This document shows positions 49,529 to 62,195 of a stretch of 64,000 nucleotides of DNA, piece by piece. Origin of the DNA: Puffinus mauretanicus (Eukaryota > Chordata > Aves > Procellariiformes > Procellariidae). The position numbers and the translations under genes are program-made. The stretch spans positions 1 to 64,000 of the forward strand of contig JAJKFH010003236.1 of the NCBI GenBank assembly GCA_023333565.1. Direction: 5' to 3'. The notes beneath the pieces are model-generated. The model searched no databases and was not told where the DNA came from. It saw nothing but the letters and a program-made list of their open reading frames with translations. Within the stretch, counting starts at the first letter, position 1, and the number at the start of each line of letters is the position of its first letter.

Positions 49529-50020
49529 TATGTTTCACATTTATGTTTAAATGGAAGTGTTTAACAGAATATATATTGAGAATTTGCTTCTCCAAGACAG
49601 CTTGAAGTTCACTAGAATAATAATCTAAAATTATATCAGATGGTATGTTTTTACATGAAGTTAGTTACTTGGCATAGAAGAACTTCCATCAAGTTAGTTA
49701 CCTTGGCAATTTTTTTTATACTGATATTAATTATGGCACAGAAAACTCAACAAGCACAACTACTTATGGCTTAGGAAACCCTGACTCATTTTTTCTCCTG
49801 AGTTTTCTCCGTAAAACAGACTACCAGCATACTAGACTGCTGATATGAGCTAGCCCATAGCTGAAAAACTGAAGAGGTGTTTTTTTCTTTCTTTTAAGGA
49901 TTTTCAAGGAACGAAAGTTCTTCTTGAAGGAGGCAATTAAAATTAATAAAGTGTCTCTGAAGTGGACTTAACATAAACACAGCAAACCAATAATATTTAT
50001 GCTGACAATATAATCTTATA

Positions 50021-50447
50021 TAGAATCATAGAATCAGTAAGGTTGGAAAAGACCTCTAAGATCATCGAGTCCAACCGTCAATCCAACACACCATGCCCAC
50101 TACACCATGTCCCTAAGGGCCTCATCTACACGTCTTTTAAATACTTCCAGGGTTGGTGACTCTACCACTTCCCTGGGCAGCCTGTTCCAAGGCCTGACCA
50201 CTCTTTCAGTAAAGAAATTTCTCCTAATGTCCAATCTAAACCTCCCCTGGCGCAACTTGAGGCCATTTCCTCTTGTCCTATCGCCAGTTACTTGGGAGAA
50301 GAGACCAACACCCACCTCGCTACAACCTCCTTTCAGGTAGTTGTAGAGCGCGATGAGGTCTCCCCTCAGCCTCCTCTTCTCCAGACTAAACAACCCCAGT
50401 TCCCTCAGCCGCTCCTCATAAGACTTGTGCTCCAGACCCTTCACCAG
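50021..50447 (-). mobile_element. CR1 LINE, young 5'-truncated copy
   Basis: About 427 bp of minus-strand CR1, from the terminal AGAATCATAGAATC repeat to an abrupt end at the CTTCACCAG block. It matches 34696-35140 with eight differences by eye (about 98%), so both belong to one recently active subfamily. The truncation point is shared with no other copy here. A 23-bp tandem duplication sits 7 bp beyond the 5' junction. Confidence 0.95.
50100..50447 (-). pseudogene. CR1 ORF2 C-terminal remnant
   Basis: Open CR1 frame of about 116 codons ending at the stop at 50100, with [35 protein letters not shown] and [19 protein letters not shown]. The open frame continues past 50447 into flanking DNA by chance. 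It lacks every catalytic domain. Confidence 0.88.
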
Positions 50448-50454
50448 GGGTGAA

Positions 50455-50500
50455 GATGCAAGACAAGAAAACATAGTGATGCAAGACAAGAAAACATAGT
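50455..50500. repeat. Perfect 23-bp tandem duplication
   Basis: 50455-50477 and 50478-50500 are identical. The unit begins GATGCAAGACAAG and ends ACATAGT. It lies just outside the 5' end of the young CR1 copy. Confidence 0.97.
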
Positions 50501-53500
50501 CTTTCCAGAAGAAAAAACACAGGTTAAATTAACTTATCTGCAAAGGGTAAAAATGTAATGGGGTACAAGAGGAAAATAGTATCTACAGAATTGTTAGACT
50601 TTGTGGTCAGGGAAACAGCAAAGACAGAGTATAGTGGTTACCATGGTATTTCAGTGCTAGTTCAGCGCATATAAATTTTTGGTAGCAGAGTTGGTATGTT
50701 GGTCACAGACTGAAATGACATTAGTAAATGAAAGGCAACTATGGCACATTGTGTAATTGGCTCTGTGAAGAGCTACTCTTTCAGACATGGATATTTCTAT
50801 CATTGTTAAAGGTGCATACTAAAGTCTTTCCTCTGGTAAATTTACCAGGATTATTCCAGCATCTGAGAGAGAGGAATGTGGATTAGAAGAGCTGAAAACA
50901 TTGCAGCCACATTGCTGTGGCTGTCCATCATTGGACCCCAAAGGTGGATGTCATGTCCCTGGACCTTCAAGGTTTCAAAGTATCTATTAAACCATTTCTA
51001 CAATTAATGAGTCTCCACTTTGAAATATGTTCCTCTCTCTCCATCAGTTCAAATACGTGGTTGAAGTGCATGGACAGATTAGAATGGTTCAATTTTTGCA
51101 TATCCTATAGGTCCAAGGACAACTGGTGAGTCCATAATAATGCTCAGTGGGGCATTTACAGTTATAAGACTAATAAGAGGTACAGGGTTTTTTACTCTGT
51201 TCTACATATTATTTTTCTATAACACTAAGCCTTGTTCAAACAACATTGATTATACACACCTTTTGGACAAAATTCAAGTTCAGAATGATGACATATAAAT
51301 GCAGAGGATGTCATTATTCACATCTAGAACTGGTGTTGCATGTTAGTGTACTGGATTTGTATAAACCAGGACAAGTAATAGGGTCATATAAGAAGAAATG
51401 GTAAAACAAGTAACACACTGAAATATGAAAGCAGGAAACAAGACTGAAAAGGCAATATCATCTTCAGTCTTCTCGATTGTAATGGGCTTTTTGCCATCTG
51501 TTCTAAATTATCGTACCCTCATGTTCCACAACCGTAAAATGGGACCTGAGCAGTCACAGGTAACTGTGCCACAGAGCCAATGGTATATAAAACAATTGTG
51601 GACATGTGATCGTATTGGTGCATATTAAAGCACAGAATCAAAGTTTGTGATGGTTTTATATGGCAGTAGGAAGACATATGAAACCTGATCTGATGCAGAT
51701 TCATTGTTGTGGACAGATGCTACTTGCCATTGCAAAAAGCTTGATCGTATGAACTGATTTGCTGGCCCTTGAGTGACCTTGAATCAGCACCAGTTGTTGT
51801 GACTGCAACACATTTGATCTGGTAGAAGGAGTCCCAAAGTCTGCTTTACTGCACTGCCAAACTATGTCATTTGTACTGAATGTCAAATGAGCTTATGTTC
51901 TATATTCTTACTTCTTAGAACTACTTAAAACCATATCTTAAACCACTTCAGCCTAATATATAACCTGTACCCATTTTTGCACGTCGGTTCTGAATCATTC
52001 TGTGAACATTTTAGTTTACTCATAATTTTAATTTTGGCTACTTAATCACTCCTCTTCCTACAAACATATTTAATATGAATCCAATTATATTGCTAGTGCC
52101 ACATTTGGGACAAAGAAGGGAGACAAAACAAAACCTTCCAGAAGTAAGTGACATGAGTCTGGGCAATTTGGTGTTCTAATACTGAAAGACTACAGGCTTT
52201 CTGGTTTTTGAATTTGAACTCTTTTTCAATGCATCAGTATTAAAATAATGCAAAAGAGGTCCATCTTGTTTATACTACATCTTATGTCATATAATTTGAG
52301 GGTTTAAAAAAAAAATCCTTAGAGAATAAAATAGTCAGAACTGTATTTTAAACACAAAGGGAAAGCTATTAACATCAGCTAAATTGCCTTTTCTTCTGAG
52401 ATCTCCATTCAAGTCCATCTTAGAAACTCTAACATAATAGAAGTCTTAAATTCAATTACAGCAAGAGAATACTTAGTAATATAAACAGTCCTTCAAAGCC
52501 CTAAACCCATACTTTCCATTGTTTGAGTTTACTGGTAGTGTATAATATATAATAAGAAATCCATTATTTTCCTAAAACATTTCTGGATTATTTTACCAGT
52601 CTTTTATTTTCCCCTAAAAAACATTTTAATTATACACATGGACAGCTGCCATTGTAGCTTCCACTTTCCAAGTAAGGTTAATTATACTTTTGGCACTGGC
52701 TGTTCACAGTAAATAGTCTGGAAGGTAACAAAGGAGAGAAAATGTATTTCCAGACATTACAGTTTAGTCTTTCCTAGGCAATACAATATAACATGCGAAT
52801 AGAAAGGCATGGAATCTGCAAACTTTCTCAGTTCTGATCTTCTTAGGAATCTTCTTGCCTAATTTTTATACTGAGTAATTCTCCTGGATACAAGAATATG
52901 ATGAAAGGTTTTGGTTTGGAGGCAAGTCCATTTAATAAATATATTGGAAGCCTGACACAACTGTTTTATCTCAAGGGCTGTAATTAAAATTCTCTAGGGC
53001 TTGTCTTGCCCAGCCTGACTTACTCCTAATCCGCGTTTTCTAATCACTTGCCTTTATTCTTCCATTTCTTCAGATGAGATCCAGTTCAAAGCACAAAATG
53101 CCAGTATATAGTTTTCTGCCTAACTGACTGTTTCTACATAGGTGGGGAAACACCCCTGTGGCAAGGTAAATGTGATCCCAGTAGTTTCTACCTTCCTTTG
53201 GCATGTTTTCTGTAGGAAGGAATGCAGACTTCTTGTCATCAGTTCTGCAGTGCTCCAAGTAGAAAATGTCCTCCAACCTACTCCAAATCCTTTGGCAGAG
53301 ACTTAATTCTGGGACTGAGAACCCAAGGTCCAAGGAAATGATACCTTCTGTTTCTGATTTACCACAGCCTACTGTATCTAATGACTCCAGCTCCTATATC
53401 ATTAAAACAAGATAAATAGTCAATGTTTAAATAATCATATGATGTGCTCAAGCCATCAGAAGGCTCTAACTTAGCATACAATTTCCCCTGGGCTGGATCA

Positions 53501-54714
53501 TGATTGAAGAATAAGTGCACATCCTTAGTATGCTACAAAGTCCAAATACTATGTACCCATGTGAAATGACTATAGAAAAAGTTTTAGTTCAGCAGATGTC
53601 CTCTGTATGTCTAGATAGGATTAAAGATTTCTGTCCAATCAAAGTCTTACCATCATGAAGATGATGTGATTGTGTTTATTCTGTGGGACTAACAGAGTAG
53701 TAAAGTGTTATGAGGCACTTCCAGGTTTTATTTTAAGAAAAGAAGATTTACTTAGCTGAACTTGCCGATGAATGATTCCTTTACGACTAAAATGAGACTA
53801 ATTGAATTCCAAGTAAATGAAAGATAAGGATGAGAGCAGAAAACAATGATGGACATTGCATAAGTTAATTACTCATAAGGTAGTAGCAATTGTGCTGACA
53901 TTCAGAGGCTGACAATTCGGTATGTACAGCAAAAATTCTTCGGGCTGATAAAGGCTCTTCACTTATTCTTTTCTAGAGCTTATCTGTATAGTACAACTTA
54001 CAGCATAGTCACAGAAAATATTAGCCCATGTCTATTAGACATATTTTATTAGTTTTAAATAGTGAGTAAAAACCAAGCAATTCAGCTGCATGACCAAAAG
54101 CAAACCATCCCAACATTTGCAATGTTTCAGGCTGTTTGAAGGTGTTTAATGACTCCCCAGTGAGATTCTGTGGTTGTTGGCATTATGTCAGCAGAAAACT
54201 TTTATGAAGGTCTACAATAGTTTTTATCTTTAAAAAAATTCAGTGTCACCTTGAAAGTAAATAGCAATAGATAAAGGAAACACAGGAAGTTTTTAAGAAA
54301 TGTATATAAAATCAAACCAGGAAAGCAGTAATACTGCTTTTAAATCACAAAGGAAGTCCAGTCAAAGAGTGCCAACCATGACCAAAATCATTAAAATGAG
54401 TAATTCTGGGAGGTTATGAGAAACTGAGTAAACTGTATTTGTGCTGTAGGATCCTTCTTCAAAGTCATTGCACTAGCAAGGGATGCAAAAGCTAACCCAA
54501 TATGTCTTTTTTTTACACATCATGTAAGTATGTTATCTATTAACTAATGTTTTAGGAGGCAGGAAAGGAATTCCTTTTGACCATTTTCTTATATAATATG
54601 GAATTTTAGAATTGGTAAAGTTGTACTAGTGTTAATAGGATAATTCAACAGTTTATCACACCAGTTAAATGAGAGAATATATAAGAAATTGATCCTTTAT
54701 CATGTTGGTACAAC

Positions 54715-54715
<1 letters not shown>
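50501..54715. other. Unassigned DNA, no gene seen
   Basis: 4.2 kb with no recognised gene or repeat family. The longest frames (about 60-87 codons) have no known motif. Composition is AT-rich throughout. Confidence 0.5.

Positions 54716-54760
<45 letters not shown>
54716..54760. repeat. (ATT)15 microsatellite
   Basis: Fifteen perfect ATT units. On the minus strand it makes a poly-asparagine run in a short chance frame. Confidence 0.97.
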
Positions 54761-54765
<5 letters not shown>

Positions 54766-57119
54766 TCCCATTAATATTATTATACACTTTTCCTTCATTA
54801 TTCCTTTCTTTAATTTTGATTGTTTCTTGACTGATTTTCCTAAAAATCAAATTCAATGTTAGAGAAGACTAATTATTCACCCACCGTAATCCCAAAATAA
54901 TTTCCAATTTAAGTATTAAAAAACCAAAATATATGTCTTAAACACAGACTGATATTTGCTATTGATGCAAAGTATAATTCTGAATTTTGCTGTATTCTTT
55001 GATCTTAAGGTCCTTTACACTATTTAAGTAAATAATTAATTCTGAGATTCATGCCTCTGATTAAATAGATGAAAATATTAATGATATTAGAATGTGTTAT
55101 GTACTGCATACTGAAAAGTTTCTAATTGGCCTTGATATGAATTATGTCTTTCACAATTTATGTCTTAATCAAAGAGCAAATATTGCTTTGAACTGACCTA
55201 CATACCATTAACTAAATGTTCATGGTGGGCAAAAACCTTCCAGTGTTGGTGACCTGAACAGAAATGTTGTGACAACAGCACATCAGTTTTAATAGAGAGA
55301 CATTCAATGATTGCATGCAGTTAATTTTGTAGCTCTTTTTATTATCATTAATCATGCTCAGTTTGTTTTATAATACCCTGCAAAAACTATGTGTAATACC
55401 CTATGGAGAACACCATGTGCTCCAAGTAACAGCATCTGCTTAAAATAAAAGAAATTTGGCTCATGCTAAATTCTGTTTTCATTGACATCTATGTAAGGTG
55501 AATTTGCTACTTCATGTCTTTCTGGAAAAGCTAATACTTTCAAACACAAGTATTACAGGGAAGTAACCCTTGGTATCTCATTTCTAAACTGAGAAGAAAG
55601 TCTGAATATTTGCTGTAAGTACCTGTAGGAAGTCCAAGACACGATCAGTCTTTTGATCACTGCTTCACTTCTTGATCTGGGTCTTTAAACCTATAGCTAA
55701 CCACCTTTTGAAAAAGCTGCACAGTATCTAGCCTAGGTATAAATACGAAACTTTATTCTCCAGGGTTGTCAGTCTGATACGTTTCAATAACATGTAAGTT
55801 CACACTTGACAACATGAAAGAATGAAACCTTTGAATATGAATGAGAAGAAGTGAGGAAGAAAATTTCCCTGAGAACTGAACTCTATAAAGTATCTAAGCC
55901 TGCAGGCAGTGAAAAAAGGTTTGACTACATGCTGGCAAGAAGATGAAAATGACCCTTCTTTGAATATCTGCTCCAAAATGTCAGGCATAGTAACTGATTG
56001 ATATAAAATTTTGTAGATTTTGTATTTATTTTATAGTTTCTCCATGAGCAAAACATATCTACTATTATCCTAACTATTAACTATGTGCTAACTATGTAGG
56101 ATATTTGACATTTCTAATTCTAGACTAGAAGCCAGGCACTGGAGAGTTGAAGTGTCAGCTCTGTCCTTATCTTACCCTATGCTCTTAGGAAGCCTCTTCA
56201 ACTTTTCAGTTTCTCCATCTGAAAAATAGAGATAACATTTTCCTATCTAGATAGCAGGAGTCCTTTGACTTAATTGATGTCTTATTAATGTTGTGCAAAA
56301 GCAAAGCACTTAATAAAAGTCGGCCATTTCTGCAAAACAATTTAGCAAAATGGGTTTTAGTCTGTGGAGAGATCAGTTTAAGACCATCAGAGATTAGTAT
56401 TTTCAAGTCATGATCAGTTTTACAGACTGCTGGGGAATTTTCACCAGCACTGGGTGAATAAAACCAACAGTTTATTTACTGAGATCAAGAGCATGTCAGC
56501 TAGCAGAAAATCTGATAGGCAGAATATAATACAAAGAAATGAAATGACACTCAGAAATGTAGATTAACATGTATAACTGTAAACCCTCTTTCAAATTGAG
56601 CAGATGCAATTACAGAGTAATTTCAGACTCCTCTGTAGAAACAAGACTTGCAGTGAATATTTGGGAGAGAAAAGCAGCCAGACAGGTCTGTTCACTCAGT
56701 TAAGGCTTCAAATGGAGAGGGAAGATAAAAATTAAAATGAGTTTGTTCCAGGAAATGTTCCTGACTGAAAATTTATATTTCCCTTTTTATGCCTTTCTTT
56801 CTCTTTTTTTTTGGGGGTTTTTTTTGGTTTTTTTTTAAAGAGTAAGGAAATGAGGAAAGAGATTTGTGTTGATTAGCTGTTGAGGTCCTTTTTTGTCACT
56901 CTTTCCAGAGGTGTTTTCCAGTAAAAAAACTGTGTAGTAGTGGAAAACTATTCATCGTGGTTCCTTGTAAAATTGAATCTATACCAACTGACAGATACCT
57001 TATGGCTTTGACTGCACTGAACTGCAGGATAAAGAGCCTGAGAACGGAACTTTTACCACTTCTCCAAAGTCACATCTTAGCATATTCTTTATTTTTCCTT
57101 CCTTAGCCATTATTAGCCT
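54761..57119. other. Unassigned AT-rich DNA, no gene seen
   Basis: No gene recognised. A T-rich run broken by G5 and G2 lies at about 56803-56836. Remaining frames are short. Confidence 0.5.
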
Positions 57120-58060
57120 GTCTATAAAATTAGGCTGTGTTTCCGCTAAGGATCCACCAGGGATGCATGCTCGGGAGGGTGGGTTGTTTAGCTTCTTCTG
57201 CAATTACCTGGAGAAGGGAGAGCACAATGAAAGATCCACCTCTTTCAGATGATGCTAAACTATATTTGGTGGCTGATTGCTGCACTGTTGGAGAAGAAAT
57301 TCAGAAGAATCTCAGAAAGCTAAGTGGGCAAAAGGTGAAAGAACAGGTTCAGTATAGATAAATGAAAAGCAATATATCTAAGGAAAAAAAATACAAATCA
57401 TTCTTGTGTAATGCTTAACTTGGAACTGGTAATTACAACTCAGGAAATAGGTCTTTGAGCCATCAACAGTTTTCGGAAATTAACAGGTCAACCTGCAGCA
57501 GAATCAAAAAAGCCAACAACAATGCCGCCCATCATCGGTAGGGGTACCAAAAACCAGAAGGAGGATGCCTTTTTGCTGCTATATAAAATTTTCATGCATC
57601 AACATGTTGGTGCCACATGCAGTTTTGGTCTATGCATTTCAGGGAACATATTTTGGAGTTAGAGAAGCTGCAGGGAAGCACAATTAGAATGATGAAGGGA
57701 ATAGAGCATGAGCACATATGTCATGAGGAGAGAGCCTGAGGCTTTTTTGGTTTGGAGAGGAAAACCCTGAAGAGATATATGATAAGAGATTTACAGACCC
57801 TTGAAGGCACTGTATAAGGTGACAGTGGAACTGTTACTCGCCAATTCTTCCAGTTCTGGAACTTGGGAACAATTGGTAAAACTGATAGATGATCATTCCA
57901 AAACATAAAGAAAGTATGATTTTACAGAGCAGATCATGAAGATCTGAAGTTTGTTACTGCAGGAGTTTATGGAAAGAGACAGTATTTTCAGGTTCAAAAA
58001 GGAGCTAGACAAATTTATGGACAGCAAAGAATTAGATCATTTGCTCTTCTGAGCCCATGC
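57120..58060 (+). mobile_element. Ancient CR1 LINE fragment, decayed
   Basis: The plus strand can be followed along the old amniote CR1 ORF2. The block at 57237-57260 (TTTCAGATGATGCTAAAC) is the SDDTKL-like segment. 57490-57520 (GCAGAATCAAAAAAGCCAACAAC) is the A-x-KKANN segment. 57655-57700 corresponds to the KLQRSTIRMMKG region. 57985-58020 (GGTTCAAAAAGGAGCTAGAC) corresponds to the FKKELDKFMD end of ORF2. The 3' UTR and terminal repeat are missing or unrecognisable. Frames are broken by many indels. It is much older than the avian CR1s nearby. Confidence 0.65.
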
Positions 58061-60390
58061 TTGGAGACATGCTCTGGTATTTATGGAGACCTGTTGAGAC
58101 TTTTCATTAAAGAAAAACAAAAGGAAAATATTTCAGAAGGTCTTGAGTTCAAAACCATAAAACCATCTTGCCGTGGGGAAATCTTGCTTTCTAACTCATT
58201 ACAGACTTATAAAAGTTTCTTCATGTTTCACATTTCCTTGGGAAATCCATTGGTAAAAATGTTTAAAAAGTTATATTGTAGGCTTTTGATGCATTTTTGG
58301 TCTAACACTTTTATAAATTCTGACTTAATACATTTATTTCAATAAAATTGCTCTACCAACCTGAATCAAGTTACTTTTAACTTATTCTCTGTGTTAACAG
58401 TATTTAATGTAAAGGTTTTAAATTTCCAGCAACTACCAGTCCTTAGAGTTAATTTTTCTGCCTCCTAAGTCTAAAAAAGAAAGATATTTCCCCTGGCTCT
58501 GAAAGAAGACTTATTCAATAAATCAGAAAAGACCGTGAAACTCTGAAAAATAAAAAACCCAAATTTTTATTAGATGAACCTGAACTAAATTGTAAAAAAT
58601 AAAGTGTCAAAACATCTTTATATCTACAATCAAAATATTAAGTTGTTGAGCTTATATTTATACAAAGAAGGGTTATGTAGCGCAAAACCCATGAAATTAT
58701 CATTAGACAGTTTAGAATATAAATATCTTCTGTAATTTGTGAATGACTAAGGCACTGCATGGGGATGGAGGTTTTATGAAGTGTTGATTTATTATTTGAG
58801 AAATGTCACTTTTTATAACAAAATGAAGGCTGATTTTATATTCATAGCAACTATTTACATTACTTTAAAAGTACCTGAGGATTCATGATAGATTTTCTTT
58901 TTTTCTATACAAAGATTTTTTCAAAATAAAATGAAAGGTAATTTATGCTTCCTCATCTATATCAGTGCCTGCTTTCCAAGCAGAATCTTATCTGTTAACA
59001 CATTTAATTGTAAAATATTTTTCTCCAAGGCTCTTTATCAGATTTGTGCTCCCCCTAGTTCTCAGACCATGTAAGTTCTTATGACCTTTTAAAGATATTT
59101 AATTTTTCTCCAGCTAATCATGAAGGGGTTTCAATGCTGTCAAGAAAAACTATTTGCTTTCAATCATTTTGTTTTTCAGAGAAGATAAATGTCAAGCTTT
59201 GTTCTTTGAATACAGCTACTCCCTTATTACAGCTTAGAGTTGTGCAGATACATAACTGTCTGTCTCCAGACACCTTTACAAAAAGCATTGTTAATCACAG
59301 CACATTCTGCCATGCACGGATTTTCTTATCTTATGGTGAATATCATAGTGACCTTCTCACAATATAAGTGGGATTATTCTGCATTAACTGGTGACAGGAC
59401 AATCTCTCCTCAGGAAAACACTTCAACATGTGCTTACCAATAGACATAGACTTTTTTCAACTCACAGCAGCACATTGAAAATATTGTTCCTCTTCTATCT
59501 CTGGCCTATTTCAATCTACTCCGTTTGCTGTGCCTCTTCTGCTCTCTGTTCTTTCCTCCTCCACTTTCTACCATATAATGCTGAATCTGCCTTCCCCATC
59601 CTCCCCCTCCATCCCCAGTATTTTTTTTACTTTTTTTTTTTTTTAATAAACCCAGCTTGACAAACCTGACAAAGGTATGGATTCACTTGCTGGTTCTGGC
59701 ACAGACCAGCTTCCCAGTCCTCACTACAGATCATATAGACCGTTTGCATACTAAATAAGAATGATAAACCTAGACAGTAGAAATGTCCACATTAAAAAAA
59801 GGTGTTCTGTTCAGATTATTCCAAAAACATCATTTCAGAATGTATGTCGATTTTTTGTTGGCTTATATGTGAAGAGAGAGAGACATTATCCAAGATTATT
59901 TTGCCTAACAAAGTAAAATACAATTTTTTGCAATTTTTTCCTCTGGACCTTTTAAGTGTTTATTTAATACCTAATGCAGAGTTTGCTGGCTAATGGTGAA
60001 TGTATTCTTAGTTGCGTAGAGAACTCTTATTGCATATAGAAGTATTTTTTACATACGTAATCCTTAAATCAATTCAAAGCTGACAGATCGTGGGAGGCTG
60101 GACTATATGACATCCAGAGATCCATTCAAAAAATTATCATGATCTCTGAAAACTTATAAAGCTTTGAATGCTACAACTAAAGAAACTTATATCTTAAATT
60201 GATTAAGTTCATTCATCATTTTAACTGCAAGCCCTGAACCTTCTTTGCAATAAAGTCCTTTACTGCATAAGGGCAAAAAAGCCTCCTTAATGTCAAAAAG
60301 AAACTTTCTTTAATCTTAGCTGTAATTTTTTTGGTTACTAATCATAACACACTTAGAAACCCTTCATTTCACCTCTGATTTTAAACTTGG
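58061..60390. other. Unassigned AT-rich DNA, no gene seen
   Basis: No gene or repeat family recognised. T-rich runs lie at 59620-59645. The frames at 59134-59660 overlap and are not recognised. Confidence 0.5.
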
Positions 60391-60683
60391 AATCACAGAA
60401 TAGTTGAAGTGGGAAGGGACCTCTGGAGATCGTCTAGTCTAACCCCCCTGCACAAACCAGGGTCATCACCTACAGTAGGTTGCGCACAGCCATGTCCCAT
60501 TGGATTTTGAATATCTCCAACAATGGAGATTCAACAACCTCTCTGGATAACTTGTGCCAGTGTTTGATCACCCTCACAGTAGAAAGGGTTTTCTTACATT
60601 TAAATAGAATTTCCTGTGTTTTATTTGTGCCCGTTGCCTCTTGTCCTGTCACTGAGGACAACTGAGAAGAGTCTGAGTTCATC
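60391..60683 (-). mobile_element. CR1 LINE, 3' part split by a later insertion
   Basis: Minus-strand CR1 from its 3' terminus (AATCACAGAATAGTTGAAG) through the ORF2 C-terminus to GAGAAGAGTCTGAGTTCATC at 60683. The homology resumes at 61607 (ATCCTCTTTATTCC...) on the other side of a plus-strand CR1. In the CR1 consensus these two ends are adjacent, so one element was interrupted. ATC is present at both junctions. Confidence 0.88.
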
Positions 60684-61606
60684 AAATCATGTACATTCAA
60701 TTAACTGCACATTAAGTAAGTTTGCCAACGATACTAAACTAAGAGGAGCTGTGGACTCCCTCGAGGGTAGAGAGGCATTACAGAGATATCTGTATAGACT
60801 AGAGAACTGAGCAATCACCAACCGTATGAAATTTAACAAGAGCAAGTGCCAGATTCTCCACGTGGGATGGAGCAGTCCTGGTTATACCTACAAATTGGGG
60901 GACGAGGCTGGAGAACAGCCCCATAGAAAGAGATCTGGGGGATCGTGTTGATGGCAAGTTGAATATGAGTCAACAGTGTGCCCTGGCAACCAAAAGGGCC
61001 AGCTGTGTCCTGGGGCGCATGAAGCACAGCATAGCTAGCCAGTTTAGGGAGGTGATTATCCCACTCTGCACTGCACTGATGCAGCCCCACCTCGAGTACT
61101 GTGTGCAGTTTTGGGTGCCTAAATGTAAGAAGGATGACAAAGCATTAGAGTGTGTCCAGAGGAGAGAAACCAAGATCCGTGAAAGGTCTTGAGGGCAAGA
61201 CTTACGAGGAGCGGCTGAGGTCACTTGGCTTGTTCAGCTTGGAGAAGAGAAGGCTGAGGGGTGACCTCATGGCAGTCTACAGCCTCCTCAAGGGGGCAGC
61301 GGAGGGAGAGGTGGTGATCTCCTCTCTCTGGTGGCCAGCAATGAGGAAATGGAATGAAGCTGCGTCAGGGGAAGTTCAAATTGGACATTAGGAAAAGGTT
61401 CTTCACTGAGAGGGTGATGAGTCACTGGAACAGACTCTCCAGGGAAGTGGTCATGGCACCAAGTCTGTCAGAGTTCAAGGAGCATCTGGACAACACTCTT
61501 AGTCATATGGTTTAGTTTTAGGTAGTCCTGCGAGGAGCAGAGGGTTGGGCTTGATGATCCTTATGAGTCTCTTCCAACTTGAGATATTCTACGATTCTAT
61601 GATTCT
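60684..61606 (+). mobile_element. CR1 LINE nested inside another CR1
   Basis: A plus-strand, 5'-truncated CR1 of about 920 bp. It begins in ORF2 at the segment resembling SKFANDTKLRGAVDSLEGRE (from about 60715) and ends in GATATTCTACGATTCTATGATTCT, the CR1 terminal repeat. It contains the 3' UTR block GGGCTTGATGATCCTTATGAG. It interrupts an older minus-strand CR1, so it is the younger of the two. It represents a different subfamily from the copies at 34.7 and 50.0 kb. Confidence 0.92.
60959..61515 (+). pseudogene. CR1 ORF2 remnant with frameshifts
   Basis: 60959-61160 encodes the segment with MNMSQQCALATKRASCVLG and [20 protein letters not shown] frameshift near 61170 moves the reading into the next frame for [20 protein letters not shown] and [17 protein letters not shown] second shift near 61325-61385 precedes the final HWNRLSREVV-like block (61425-61455). 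The gene is dead and lacks the upstream catalytic domains. Confidence 0.85.
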
Positions 61607-62195
61607 ATCCTCTTTATTCCTCCCCATCAGGTATTTATACACATTGATAAGATCCCCCTGAGCCTTCTCTTCTCCAGGCTGAACAGTCCCAGTTCTCTCA
61701 GTTTCTCCTCTTAGGGCATGTACTCCAGTTCCTTATTCATCTTCATGGCCCTTCACTGGACTCACTCCAGTATGCCCACTGCTACCTTGTACTGAGGATC
61801 TCAGCAGTGCACCCAGCATTCTGGACGTGTCTCAGCAGAGCTGGGTAGAGAGGAAGGATTACCTCCCTTGACCTGCTGGCAACACTCCTCCTAATGCAGC
61901 CCAGCAGGTTGCTGGCATTCTTAGCCATGAGGGCACATTGCTGGCTCTGGTTCTGCTTGGTGTCCACCAGCATCACCAAAAACTTCCCTGTCAAACTGCT
62001 CTTCAACCAGTCAGCACCAGCCTGTACTGGTGCCTGGGGTTATTCATCCCCAGGGCTAGGACTCAGCATTTCCACTTGTTGAAATTCATGGGGCTTCTGT
62101 CAGACCATTTCTCCATCTTTTCAAGGTCCCTCTGAATGGCTGCACAACCATCTGGTGTATCAACCACACTTTGCACTTTTGCATCGTCACTTGTA
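61607..62195 (-). mobile_element. CR1 LINE, continuation of the split element
   Basis: Minus-strand CR1 that continues the piece ending at 60683. It covers the [20 protein letters not shown] block (61640-61720), the QYKVAVGILE-type region (61740-61800) and the NMSQQCALMAKNASNLLGCI block (61880-61960), then fades near 62195 before the CACTTTTGCATCGTCAC segment ends. Stops and indels interrupt the frame. Confidence 0.88.

Noticed and set aside
54665..54856. Minus-strand frame with a poly-asparagine run
   Set aside because: The run is only the (ATT)15 microsatellite translated.
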